Origin: Ailurus styani
Lineage: Eukaryota > Chordata > Mammalia > Carnivora > Ailuridae
Length of the DNA: 64,000 bases
Assembly (NCBI GenBank): GCA_002007465.1
Contig: LNAC01000277.1
Location: 1,886,989 to 1,950,988 of the forward strand
Reading direction: 5' to 3'
Part shown: in pieces, positions 40,701 to 44,590 of the stretch
Position numbering within the stretch: position 1 is the first letter of the stretch
Layout: every line of letters starts with the position of its first letter
Program-made: the position numbers and the translations under genes
The notes under the pieces: generated by a model
Databases searched by the model: none
What the model saw: the letters and a program-made list of their open reading frames with translations, nothing else
Told to the model about the DNA's origin: nothing

Positions 40701-43511
40701 CCATCTTGTCAGTGGATGAGCTGAGAGGCGGCGAACCTGGCCACGCCGGCTGGCTGTGTGTCAAGCAGGACACAGGAGTCCATTTTCAGTTTGCTGTGCT
40801 AATGGTTGCTTTTGTGTGATGTAAAAATTCCAGACACTGATTAATGATTCCTCTCAATAACTTCAAACTGCACTTTAGGTGGAACTTCATACCAGCTTAG
40901 AGAAGAAGCTGCCCCTCTGGTTCCTACGCAAAGTAGATCAGAAATCCATCATTGTGTATCCCAACAGACCCAGATGTTCAGGATTATTAGTAAGTCCATG
41001 TGAAAAATATCGGCATAAATAACGTGATACCGTTTGACATTCATTCATGGTGTTATCCTTAAGGGTACCCTTTTATAGACTTTGAGTCACTATCTATGGA
41101 AAAGTAATTGTGATTTTAAAAAAAGTGCATGATTCACCCACAATGAGAAAGTGAGGGGCAGTGGGAGGGAGGCATTTGTCCTATTGGCTCATCCACAACA
41201 TCTGTGTTAAATGTGTAGCACATTCCTGTGTGAGCAGATAGGTGGGTGGGTGGATCGGCGATACCCTGTATTTTTCTTACAGTGTACCATTTATGATTTT
41301 CCTAGTCACATGCCACTTACATATATGTGCAAGGAACAGGTCTCGTGCAAAGATAGAGCACATATGTACATATGCCCAGATACATATACACACATGCACG
41401 TGCCTGAGGGGTGTACATTATAGAAATATACTAAGTGTCAAAGACTAAGCAAGCCACTGCATTATAATGGAAAAGGGACTGTATTACGAGTTAAAAGTAC
41501 TGGATGCTAATCCTAACCATGCCTGGGCTTCCTCCTCTATGAATATTCTTTGCGTTCTTTGCACATTACTTTTCCATTGTGTCATCATGAAATGATAAAA
41601 TCAGTCTGAGTATTGGCCTAGGCTTTATTCTAACTACACTATTTCCCTGTTTAATTTCATTCATATCCATGGTTGTGACTACTCCTAAAACACAGAAGGC
41701 TCAGCAATTGATTCTCTAGCCTAAAGCTCTCTCTGAGTTCCAGGCTCCTCTGTCTACTTGACATCTTTACTGGTATGTCTCAAGGTACCTCAGATTCTGC
41801 ATATTCAAGACAAACTCATGCAAAAGAAACAGTTTTCACTCCTCCCATGTTTCGGTCCACCTACAGGGAGAGAATGAAAAAGCCTCTTCTCTCTCCAAAG
41901 TTTCTTTTTCCAATTGATGTCAACACCATTCACTTGCTTGTGCAAGATGTCATCCTTGATGTTTCCTTTCCCCACTCGTGATCCCCACACCCAGTGACTC
42001 CCGTTTAATTTATTAGGCTTCCCAGATGACCTGTGTGCGTTGCGATCTTTTCTTGCCTGGACACCTAGAACTGCTTCATTCCTAGTTATTTCATGTCTGC
42101 CCTTGACCCATTCCACTCTACCAATGTTTTAAAAGACACTAAATTTTAAAAATATATATTAAAATAGCATATCAGAAATGTTCTCATGGGAAATTCAGTT
42201 GTGTTGGATAATGGTGCAGTTTTAGAGAACAACTAATCCTGTATGGAATACCATCACTTATGATGAGCATTTTTCCATAAAATATATGATTCAGTTATAC
42301 TTTTTCATAAACAATCTTCCACTCTAATTTTCTCCTATATTATCTATACAGCTTGTACTTTATTATAATATGCATGATTTGTTTTATATCTCTTTATATG
42401 TCTGTTTCTCTCAACAAATCATGAGCTCCTTGAGGGCCAAACTTATGTCTTAGCTATTTGTGGTGCTAGCATACCTGGTTCAGTAGCTGAATCACGGCAC
42501 ATGTTCAAGAAATAGTTCCTGAATTGGGTTCAACCTGAGTAACTATTCATTGTTTATCCCACAGCGTATATTTCATTTTATTTTTTGCACCAAAGAAACA
42601 AGACAGGAAATTCCAAATGTTGACACATCTCTAGAAATAGAAATATTGAAGCAGAAATATCGGTAAGTGTTTTTCTTTGTCTTATTTGAGAAACTTAAAA
42701 GTTTTAAGTAATGATGTATAGTGTAAGGTTATATTGTATATTTGTGTTTATCTCATATATTAAGTCATACTTCAGTTGATTGATGTCATAGTATATTGAG
42801 AATCATGAAAAATGTTTTAACCCAACAACTTATTTGCTGCAGTTCACCAGTCAGTTTTGCCAGTCAGTACCTTAAACTGCATTCCCATGAACTACTTGAA
42901 TTCACACATCAAAGCTTTGAAAAATTTTGAGGATTCCTAGAGAAGCTACAGTGATTAAGCATTAGGGCTTTAGAGTTTATCTACCTGAGTTTAAAGCCCT
43001 ATTCAGCTGCTTACTAACTCTATGACCTTGGACAAACCACTTACTCTTTCTGTGCAACAGCATTTTAATCTTTAAAATGGGGACAAAAATAAATGAACCA
43101 AGAACCTAAGTACAGTACAACCTTAAGAAGAACAGTTAAACTTAAAAAATGTGTATTGCTTAGAAGGATTATGACTGACTACCATGAAGCTATGACCTGA
43201 CATAGCCCATCTGATATAGAACACTTTTCGTAACCTAGACCTTTCTGCACTCAAGGAATGAAAAGTGCAATAAATTCATGAGACATGTATATCCTTTTAG
43301 GCTGAAGGATCTTACTTCTCTTCTGGAAAAACAGCATGAGCTTATTAAACTCATCATTCAGAAGATGGAAATCATCTCTGAGACAGAGGATGAAGATAAC
43401 CATAGTTCTTTTCAAGATAGATTTAAAAAAGAACGGTTAGAACAAAGGAATAGCAAGTGGAATTCTGTGTTGAAAGCTGTAAAGACAAAGACACATACCC
43501 CTTTGCATTAG
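322..43511 (+). CDS. TRPA1: TRPA1 cation channel, exons 3-27 (5' end outside window)
   Basis: Transient receptor potential channel A1 is a homotetrameric plasma-membrane Ca2+-permeable cation channel of nociceptive neurons, opened by electrophilic irritants. Seen: 25 exons (322-497, 5460-5567, 8901-9009, 9193-9338, 9757-9893, 12141-12189, 13717-13816, 14463-14563, 15531-15700, 15782-15946, 17578-17692, 18552-18718, 20119-20212, 24268-24327, 25267-25365, 28269-28339, 29236-29398, 30162-30251, 31806-31975, 33572-33701, 34102-34284, 37172-37240, 40879-40989, 42565-42662, 43301-43511). Joined, they give 2 nt of a split codon plus 1,030 codons including TAG, with no internal stop or frameshift. 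The protein shows ankyrin repeats, a Cys-bearing linker, six membrane segments, a GDINY pore motif and a C-terminal coiled coil. The human protein is about 1,119 residues, so roughly 90 are missing at the 5' side. The gene looks intact and functional. Exon numbers follow the human gene from memory. Confidence 0.97.
745..850 (-). repeat. MIR remnant
   Basis: The string gagctgaggcacagagaga followed by aatttgcctaatg resembles the MIR core in reverse orientation. Old and diverged. Confidence 0.5.
1340..1680. repeat. Old dispersed repeat, class not assigned
   Basis: Contains cacagttctggaggctggga, then aagatcaaggcactag, gtccttataaagcag and ataccatcacattgggg in order. This series recurs at many mammalian loci as I remember it. 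I cannot name the family with confidence. Confidence 0.5.
1899..2124 (+). mobile_element. LINE-1 3' end, truncated
   Basis: Carries the carnivore L1 3'-UTR phrases ggtgggtgggggatggggt, gatgagcactgggtgttaaa and aatcgttaaacac, then an A-rich tail. An 11-bp target duplication AAATTCATGTG flanks it (1888-1898 and 2125-2135). Confidence 0.8.
5071..5254 (-). mobile_element. CAN-SINE, old copy
   Basis: Reverse-oriented tRNA-derived carnivore SINE: ends in aactgagccacccaggtgcg, with gatcatgacctgaacc inside. Diverged and without clear target duplications. Confidence 0.85.
5285..5398 (+). repeat. L2-like fragment
   Basis: The order ctactgagtagatg, gtgccagattc, aggacatggtcc, aggagcttataatctag matches the L2 3' end. 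It ends about 60 nt before exon 4. Confidence 0.5.
5460..5567 (+). CDS. TRPA1: TRPA1 exon 4, ankyrin repeat
   Basis: A 36-codon exon, phase 0 at both ends, encoding VLTEHSSTDINLEGENGNTA followed by VIIACSKDNSEALQIL. The acceptor is tttgtgtag. The donor ttg|gtttgt is weak because it lacks the usual A at +3 and G at +5. As the length is a multiple of three, skipping it would not break the frame. Confidence 0.94.
5730..5982 (-). mobile_element. CAN-SINE with long (TTTA)n and (GA)n
   Basis: Full-length reverse copy. The tail is a (TTTA)n run at about 5749-5791, followed by (GA)n at 5794-5828. Perfect 17-bp target duplications CACACTCCTTAAATCTT lie at 5713-5729 and 5983-5999. Confidence 0.95.
6767..6943 (+). 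mobile_element. CAN-SINE
   Basis: Starts ggcgcctgggtggctcattg and ends in an A-rich aataaaa tail. Target duplication AATTAGGAAAAGAG at 6753-6766 and 6944-6957. Confidence 0.95.
8376..8465. repeat. 45-bp tandem duplication
   Basis: Two head-to-tail 45-bp units beginning tcttttagtagagaatttc, with two substitutions inside the unit and one at its end. Each unit contains a pyrimidine tract followed by AG. Confidence 0.9.
8901..9009 (+). CDS. TRPA1: TRPA1 exon 5, ankyrin repeat
   Basis: Encodes LNKGAKPCKSNKWGCFPVHQ and AAFSGAKKCMEIILKFG, an ankyrin unit with a diverged VHQAAFSG helix. The acceptor is tttcttccag and the donor g|gtgagt. It ends in phase 1, splitting a glycine codon. Confidence 0.95.
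9193..9338 (+). CDS. TRPA1: TRPA1 exon 6, ankyrin repeat
   Basis: Encodes (G)EENGYSRQSHINFVNNGKSS, PLHMAVQSGDLEMIKMCLDN and GAQLELME. It is separated from exon 5 by an intron of only 183 nt. The donor gaa|gtaatt is of medium strength. The last residues (LELME) differ from the human IDPVE-type end as I recall it. Confidence 0.94.
9757..9893 (+). CDS. TRPA1: TRPA1 exon 7, ankyrin repeat, GC donor
   Basis: Encodes NGKCTPLHFAATQGATEIVR and onward to DGNHETLLH plus the first two bases of an arginine codon. The acceptor is actttacag. The exon ends cacag followed by gcaagt, so the intron starts with GC; the frame and the arginine split with exon 8 (AG|A) require this junction. Confidence 0.93.
9894..12140 (+). 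other. TRPA1: TRPA1 intron 7 (GC-AG)
   Basis: A 2.2-kb intron that starts GCAAGT and ends tttttttgcag. It contains a MER5-like hAT fragment near 10655-10790 and a C/T-rich tract near 10520-10575. Otherwise nothing recognised. Confidence 0.8.
10655..10790. repeat. MER5-like hAT DNA transposon remnant
   Basis: Contains gattctcaaacacctgtgta, ttagaatcatgggggtag and tttataaaatcccaatacca, matching the MER5 layout from memory. Confidence 0.55.
12141..12189 (+). CDS. TRPA1: TRPA1 exon 8, short ankyrin exon
   Basis: A 49-nt exon encoding the end of the split Arg and ASLFDHHELADYLISV. The acceptor tttttttgcag and donor gtg|gtaatt are clear. The preceding intron (2,247 nt) is the GC-AG intron. Confidence 0.95.
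12190..13716 (+). other. TRPA1: TRPA1 intron 8
   Basis: A 1.5-kb intron with no SINE. The stretch 12360-12640 has a higher GC content and a chance open frame on the minus strand; I see no gene in it. Confidence 0.6.
13717..13816 (+). CDS. TRPA1: TRPA1 exon 9, ankyrin repeat
   Basis: Encodes GADINRTDSEGRSPLILATA and SASWNIVNLLLSK, ending in phase 1 of a Gly codon. The acceptor is a run of twelve T followed directly by AG. The donor is g|gtacta. Confidence 0.95.
13868..13960 (+). repeat. L2-like fragment
   Basis: Order of aaacatttattggcc, ccatgcattgggccaggtgc, tgtgaatacaaagataaa matches the L2 3' region. Confidence 0.5.
14040..14165 (-). repeat. Possible MIR remnant
   Basis: Resembles a diverged MIR 3' half in reverse (ctgaacattttatctacat, tattataactgtccccattg). 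Confidence 0.35.
14463..14563 (+). CDS. TRPA1: TRPA1 exon 10, ankyrin repeat
   Basis: Encodes (G)ARVDIKDHLGRNFLHLTVQQ and PHGLKNLRPEFMQ. The acceptor is gtttcttttag and the donor cag|gtaata. The 646-nt intron before it contains an L2-like fragment and a possible MIR remnant. Confidence 0.95.
15531..15700 (+). CDS. TRPA1: TRPA1 exon 11, ankyrin repeats
   Basis: Encodes MQHIKQLVMDEDDDGCTPLH, YACRHGIPVSVNNLLDFNVS, IRSKSKDKKSPLHFAA plus a split Ser. The acceptor is ttttttccatag and the donor ag|gtaagg. The 967-nt intron before it is AT-rich with no repeat I recognise. Confidence 0.96.
15782..15946 (+). CDS. TRPA1: TRPA1 exon 12, ankyrin repeats
   Basis: Encodes (S)YGRINTCQRLLQDMSDTRL, LNEGDLHGMTPLHLAAKNGH, DKVVQLLLKKGALFL plus a split Ser. 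The intron before it is only 81 nt, with acceptor aattttttcaag. The donor is ag|gtaagg. Confidence 0.96.
16030..16190 (-). repeat. Possible MIR remnant
   Basis: The order tcttatttaatcctcaaaac, gacagatgaagttg, gaggtcacagaataagtgg fits reverse MIR. Confidence 0.45.
17065..17190 (-). mobile_element. Short carnivore tRNA-type SINE
   Basis: Reverse copy ending ctgagccagccaggcacccc, with gggcttgaattcacaacccc and ttaagattttatttttaagt in the tail. Imperfect flanking duplication (ccatcatgga / ccataatgga). Confidence 0.85.
17578..17692 (+). CDS. TRPA1: TRPA1 exon 13, ankyrin repeat
   Basis: Encodes (S)DHNGWTALHHASLGGYTQ, TMKVILDTNLKCTDRLDDEG. The acceptor is ctctttcacag and the donor ggg|gtatgt. Confidence 0.96.
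18552..18718 (+). CDS. TRPA1: TRPA1 exon 14, last ankyrin repeats
   Basis: Encodes NTALHFAAREGHAKAVALLL, SYDADIVLNKQQASFLHVAI, HNKRKEVVLMTIRNK plus a split Arg. It closes the ankyrin array before the pre-S1 linker. The acceptor is ttttttctaaaag and the donor ag|gtatgc. Confidence 0.96.
18870..18975 (+). repeat. MIR remnant
   Basis: ggttacttaacctctctggc and tttccatctgtaaattatag match the MIR core. Confidence 0.6.
20074..20114. repeat. T-rich tract at exon 15 acceptor
   Basis: A run of T with scattered G, ending in 15 uninterrupted T (20100-20114) directly before acag of the splice acceptor. Confidence 0.9.
20119..20212 (+). CDS. TRPA1: TRPA1 exon 15, pre-S1 linker with reactive cysteines
   Basis: Encodes (R)WEECLKVFSHYSPSNKCP and VMEMVEYLPECMK. 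In the family, cysteines of this linker are modified by electrophiles such as isothiocyanates; those in EEC, NKC and PEC are all present. The acceptor is an extreme T-rich tract (20074-20114) ending tttacag. The donor is aaa|gtaagc. Confidence 0.95.
20643..20849 (+). mobile_element. CAN-SINE
   Basis: Starts cagggcgcctgggtggctca, ends in (A)n. Target duplication AAAAATCAGAAGGTC at 20628-20642 and 20850-20864. Confidence 0.96.
21413..21543 (+). repeat. MIR remnant
   Basis: gcagtgagacatagtgac, agatctagtcctggctctcc and aagtcatttcacctctctga follow MIR order. The next CAN-SINE landed at its 3' end. Confidence 0.55.
21557..21770 (-). mobile_element. CAN-SINE
   Basis: Reverse copy ending ctgagccacccaggcacc. 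Target duplication TTCTGCTTTCTTT at 21544-21556 and 21771-21783. Confidence 0.95.
22418..22630 (+). mobile_element. CAN-SINE
   Basis: Full-length plus copy with a long A tail. Target duplication ACAGCGGAATTTG at 22405-22417 and 22631-22643. Confidence 0.96.
23586..23782 (-). mobile_element. CAN-SINE
   Basis: Reverse copy. Target duplication TAATGAAATATTTCT at 23571-23585 and 23783-23797. It lacks a few bases of the aaggcagaggctttaac segment. Confidence 0.96.
23991..24190 (-). mobile_element. CAN-SINE
   Basis: Reverse copy ending 77 nt before exon 16. Flanking duplication TATAATTTTA at 23981-23990 and 24196-24205. Confidence 0.93.
24268..24327 (+). CDS. TRPA1: TRPA1 exon 16, pre-S1 linker
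   Basis: A 20-codon exon, phase 0 at both ends, encoding VLLDCCIIPSTRDKSCQDYH. It holds two adjacent cysteines where the human protein, as I recall it, has FC, plus a third cysteine in KSC. The acceptor is tttcttaaag and the donor cat|gtaagt. It sits between CAN-SINEs and an AT-rich low-complexity block. Confidence 0.94.
24525..24775. repeat. AT-rich palindromic low-complexity block
   Basis: About 250 bp of tatac, tatag and atata words with many self-complementary segments. A 122-codon open frame across it encodes only I, Y, T, L and S repeats and is an artefact. Confidence 0.9.
24890..25090 (-). mobile_element. CAN-SINE
   Basis: Reverse, somewhat diverged copy between exons 16 and 17. Near-perfect target duplication CTAGGATATTT / CTAAGGTATTT at 24879-24889 and 25091-25101. 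Confidence 0.92.
25267..25365 (+). CDS. TRPA1: TRPA1 exon 17, pre-S1 region
   Basis: A 33-codon exon encoding IEYNFTYLQCPLEFTKKVTP and AQNVTYEPLTTLN. The acceptor is atcttctacag and the donor aat|gtaagt. Confidence 0.95.
26199..26391. repeat. hAT-type nonautonomous DNA transposon remnant
   Basis: Contains ccactggccacatgtgacta, gccacatttcaggtgctcag, attggacagcac and gaagttctattggacagccc. This inverted-repeat-like layout is familiar from Charlie-group MER elements. The exact family is not assigned. Confidence 0.55.
27434..27612 (+). mobile_element. Old CAN-SINE
   Basis: Starts ggggacacctgggtggttct, with gatgatctcagggttgtgag and a short A tail. Diverged; no clear target duplication. Confidence 0.85.
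27794..27992 (-). mobile_element. CAN-SINE
   Basis: Reverse copy with a small internal cccaacccac duplication near its head. Flanking duplication GTTGTAATT at 27785-27793 and 27996-28004. Confidence 0.93.
28269..28339 (+). CDS. TRPA1: TRPA1 exon 18, pre-S1 region
   Basis: Encodes VMVQHNRTELLNHPVCKEYL and LMK plus two bases of a Trp codon. The frame requires the donor tg|gtgggt at 28340. A competing GT four bases downstream (gtatta) would shift the frame. The acceptor is atttctcag. Confidence 0.92.
28664..28856 (+). mobile_element. CAN-SINE, younger of a tandem pair
   Basis: Plus copy with target duplication AATTGGTTAGAGA at 28651-28663 and 28857-28868 (next base also shared). It is followed directly by a second SINE using the same target word. 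Confidence 0.95.
28875..29041 (+). mobile_element. CAN-SINE, older of a tandem pair, head deleted
   Basis: Starts gggcacccgccttgggctga: about 30 nt of the usual head (ctgggtggctcagt and on) is missing. The target duplication of about 18 bp (28857-28874 and 29042-29059) carries one mismatch. Confidence 0.9.
29236..29398 (+). CDS. TRPA1: TRPA1 exon 19, S1 and glycosylated S1-S2 loop
   Basis: Encodes (W)LAYGFRAHVMNLGSYCVG, LLPMTFLVINIKPGLAFNST and GIINETSDHSEILDTK. The hydrophobic run is S1. NST and NET are two extracellular N-glycosylation sequons, as known for TRPA1. The acceptor is tatttttgtag and the donor aag|gtattt. Confidence 0.96.
29695..29920 (+). mobile_element. Old LINE-1 3' end
   Basis: ggatggtggtggtggttgtc, cagaattatacattttgaga, aatggtaaattttatgttta and tattttaccatagtaaaaca follow the 3' end of old L1M-type elements. 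Confidence 0.65.
30162..30251 (+). CDS. TRPA1: TRPA1 exon 20, S2 helix
   Basis: An exact 30-codon exon, phase 0 at both ends, encoding NSYFIKVCMILVFLSSIFGY and CKEVVQIFQQ. It is most of S2 and the start of the S2-S3 linker. A mouse isoform, TRPA1b, lacks 30 residues here according to published work as I remember it. The acceptor is ttctgtttcag and the donor cag|gtacac. Confidence 0.96.
31717..31750. repeat. (GT)n microsatellite
   Basis: About 16 GT units in intron 20, ending about 55 nt before exon 21. Confidence 0.95.
31806..31975 (+). CDS. TRPA1: TRPA1 exon 21, S3 and S4 helices
   Basis: Encodes KRNYILDHSNAVEWIIYTTS, IIFVSPLFVGIPASVQWQCG, AIAIFFYWVNFLLYLQ plus a split Arg. The two hydrophobic runs are S3 and S4. 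The acceptor is ttttcaatcccag, which lies 57 nt after a (GT)n run. The donor is ag|gtaaag. Confidence 0.96.
32168..32402. repeat. MER20 hAT DNA transposon
   Basis: ttcttaaccttggcactact, ctgtgcattgaagagtgttt, agcagcatcgctggcctcta and ccatgtgacaacaaaaaata match MER20 from memory. Confidence 0.75.
32635..32800 (-). repeat. MIR remnant
   Basis: agttaagtaactttcccagg and ctcagctagtaagtgg fit reverse MIR. Confidence 0.6.
32855..33025 (+). repeat. MIR remnant
   Basis: gtggtctggaagtcaagagg, gaccttagcgagttactgg and ctcagtttctgagacc follow MIR order. Confidence 0.5.
33572..33701 (+). CDS. TRPA1: TRPA1 exon 22, S4-S5 linker and S5
   Basis: Encodes (R)FENCGIFIVMLEVIMKTL, LRSTVVFVFLLLAFGFSFYV and LLSLQ. 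The FEN asparagine matches human N855, the site of the familial episodic pain mutation N855S. The residue after RST is Val, as in primates, where mouse and rat have Gly. The acceptor is ttttcttag and the donor cag|gtgagg. Confidence 0.95.
34102..34284 (+). CDS. TRPA1: TRPA1 exon 23, pore loop and S6
   Basis: A 61-codon exon encoding DAFSSPLLSIIQTFSMMLGD, INYRDAFLEPFLRNELAYPV and LSFIQIIAFTMFVPIVLMNL L. The pore helix leads into the GDINY selectivity filter with its conserved Asp, then S6. The acceptor is atcttttctcag and the donor ctt|gtaagt. Confidence 0.97.
36065..36130 (+). repeat. MIR 3' end
   Basis: ggtgcttggcacatgataag followed by cattaaataaatgtta is typical of the MIR 3' end. Confidence 0.6.
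36385..36500 (+). repeat. L2-like fragment
   Basis: gtgtacctactatatgctgg, agcactgggcatacagtgg and cttctctcatgcagttt follow the L2 3' end. Confidence 0.6.
37172..37240 (+). CDS. TRPA1: TRPA1 exon 24, end of S6 and TRP-like helix
   Basis: A 23-codon exon encoding IGLAVGDIAEVQKHALLKRI and AMQ, the cytoplasmic end of S6 and the following helix. Family members usually read KHASLKR; here it is KHALLKR. The acceptor is tgtactttag and the donor cag|gtaagt. Confidence 0.96.
38556..38660 (-). mobile_element. Short carnivore tRNA-type SINE
   Basis: Reverse copy ending gactgagccagccaggccc, with ggggttccaactcacaaccc inside. It is the only lineage-specific SINE between 29.06 and 44.35 kb. Confidence 0.8.
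40579..40632 (+). repeat. 54-bp direct repeat, copy 1
   Basis: Identical over 54 bases to 41529-41582, beginning ttcctcctctatgaatattc and ending tttccattgtgt. It ends 246 nt before exon 25. Its last bases pair with tggaaaagt just downstream in a 9-bp inverted repeat (40618-40626 with 40635-40643). Confidence 0.95.
40879..40989 (+). CDS. TRPA1: TRPA1 exon 25, C-terminal domain
   Basis: A 37-codon exon encoding VELHTSLEKKLPLWFLRKVD and QKSIIVYPNRPRCSGLL. The acceptor is tgcactttag and the donor tta|gtaagt. Two identical 54-bp direct repeats flank it (40579-40632 and 41529-41582). Confidence 0.96.
40990..42564 (+). other. TRPA1: TRPA1 intron 25
   Basis: A 1.6-kb intron carrying the second copy of the 54-bp repeat (41529-41582). 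No SINE or other element recognised. Confidence 0.65.
41529..41582 (+). repeat. 54-bp direct repeat, copy 2
   Basis: Perfect copy, offset exactly 950 bp from copy 1, on the other side of exon 25. Flanks differ at both ends. Confidence 0.95.
42565..42662 (+). CDS. TRPA1: TRPA1 exon 26, C-terminal domain
   Basis: Encodes RIFHFIFCTKETRQEIPNVD and TSLEIEILKQKY plus a split Arg. It leads into the C-terminal coiled coil that forms the tetramer stalk. The acceptor is tttatcccacag and the donor cg|gtaagt. Confidence 0.95.
42953..43090 (+). repeat. MIR remnant in intron 26
   Basis: gcattagggctttagagttt, tgaccttggacaaaccactt and taatctttaaaatggggaca follow MIR order. Confidence 0.65.
43301..43511 (+). 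CDS. TRPA1: TRPA1 exon 27, coiled coil, tail and stop
   Basis: Encodes (R)LKDLTSLLEKQHELIKLII, QKMEIISETEDEDNHSSFQD, RFKKERLEQRNSKWNSVLKA and VKTKTHTPLH, then TAG at 43509-43511. The heptad-like LTSLL/HELIKLII segment is the coiled coil. The acidic ETEDEDN stretch corresponds to a region implicated in Ca2+ modulation. The acceptor is tatccttttag. Confidence 0.97.
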
Positions 43512-43915
43512 CCTGCAGTGGGGCTTCCTGTGGGGGGCAGTTTGCATGACTCTGTTGGGTCCAATTTCCAGTTTGGCAAAAGGGAGGAAAAAGCACAAAT
43601 AGGATTCTGATTTCATTGCATGTGAAAGGATGGTTCCTGTATTCTTTGTAAAAGTAAACTAAGTCTTTCTCTCTATTCATATTTTATGCCAGTTAGTATG
43701 CATAGAGAATATCCTTGCTAATAAGTTCAAGTTGCATTTCATGTCTCATTATTTGAATGGGTAAAAAACTAATTTGTTAGAACACACATTTTAATGAATG
43801 ATAAGGACTAGTAAATGTAACTATTAAGCTAGAATGCAAATGTCAGTACTGGATTCCTGCTTGATGATTATATGATATGTAATGTATTAGACAATAAAGT
43901 ATTAAGTTATACCAT
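43512..43915 (+). other. TRPA1: TRPA1 3' UTR
   Basis: About 400 nt between the stop codon and the first good poly(A) site. It is AT-rich with no retroelement. The end point is inferred from the poly(A) signal; longer forms using AATAAA at 43989-43994 or 44136-44141 are possible. Confidence 0.7.
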
Positions 43916-43948
43916 TTGGTATTCTTTGTGTATGTGTGTGTGTTGTAA
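43893..43948 (+). promoter_or_regulatory. TRPA1 polyadenylation signal and GU-rich downstream element
   Basis: AATAAA lies at 43893-43898. A GT-rich stretch (tttgtgtatgtgtgtgtgtt) follows at about 43925-43944, the usual spacing for a downstream element. Cleavage is expected between roughly 43908 and 43920. Confidence 0.75.
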
Positions 43949-44239
43949 GAACCTGTGGGTGGAACACTGTGTACTCTGTTCCAACTATAATAAATTGCCA
44001 CACCCTTCTTGCTGTTCCTAACACACCTGATATCACTTTGAGATCCAAATTAAAAGACCTTATTATATACATGAATTTTACCATAGATATAGATAGTATA
44101 TGTTGTTTCTATATTTTTGGTTTGCTAATAACCATAATAAATGTAAAATCTATATAGTCACAGCACTGATTATTGTGTGAGCTTTTTTACTACATTTAGT
44201 TTTTTGAGATTTGTAAAAATGCTTTCATCACATATGGAG
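43949..44239. other. Short spacer after TRPA1
   Basis: AT-rich sequence with two further AATAAA words (43989 and 44136). No gene or repeat recognised. Confidence 0.5.
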
Positions 44240-44354
44240 CTACAGAAAGACTACAAAAAACGAGAACTACAGGCCAATATTTCTAATGAACTAGATCCTT
44301 AGCAAGATATTAGCAAACTGAATCCAACAATACATTTTAAAAAATCCTACAACA

Positions 44355-44590
44355 GGGCACCTGGGTGGCTCAGTGGGTTAAAGCCTCTGCCTTCGGCTCA
44401 GGTCATGATCCCAGGGTCCTGGGATCAAGGCCCGCATCGGGCTCTCTGCTCGGCGGGGAGCCTGCTTCCTCCTCTCTCCTCTCTCTCTGCCTGCCTCTCT
44501 GCCTACTTGTAATCTCTCTCTCTGTGTCAAATAAATAAAATCTTTAAAAAAAAAAATCTTTAAAAAAAAAAAATAAAATAAAATAAAATA
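44355..44590 (+). mobile_element. CAN-SINE inserted in L1
   Basis: Full-length plus copy with an unusually long, mixed A tail containing a second aatcttt unit and (aaaat)n. Perfect 16-bp target duplication AAAAAATCCTACAACA at 44339-44354 and 44591-44606. Confidence 0.97.

Larger units (their letters stand above)
37241..40878 (+). other. TRPA1: TRPA1 intron 24
   Basis: A 3.6-kb intron with one short CAN-type SINE (38556-38660) and the first copy of the 54-bp repeat near its end. The stretch 39120-39730 has several chance frames and slightly higher GC content; I could not assign it. Confidence 0.6.
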
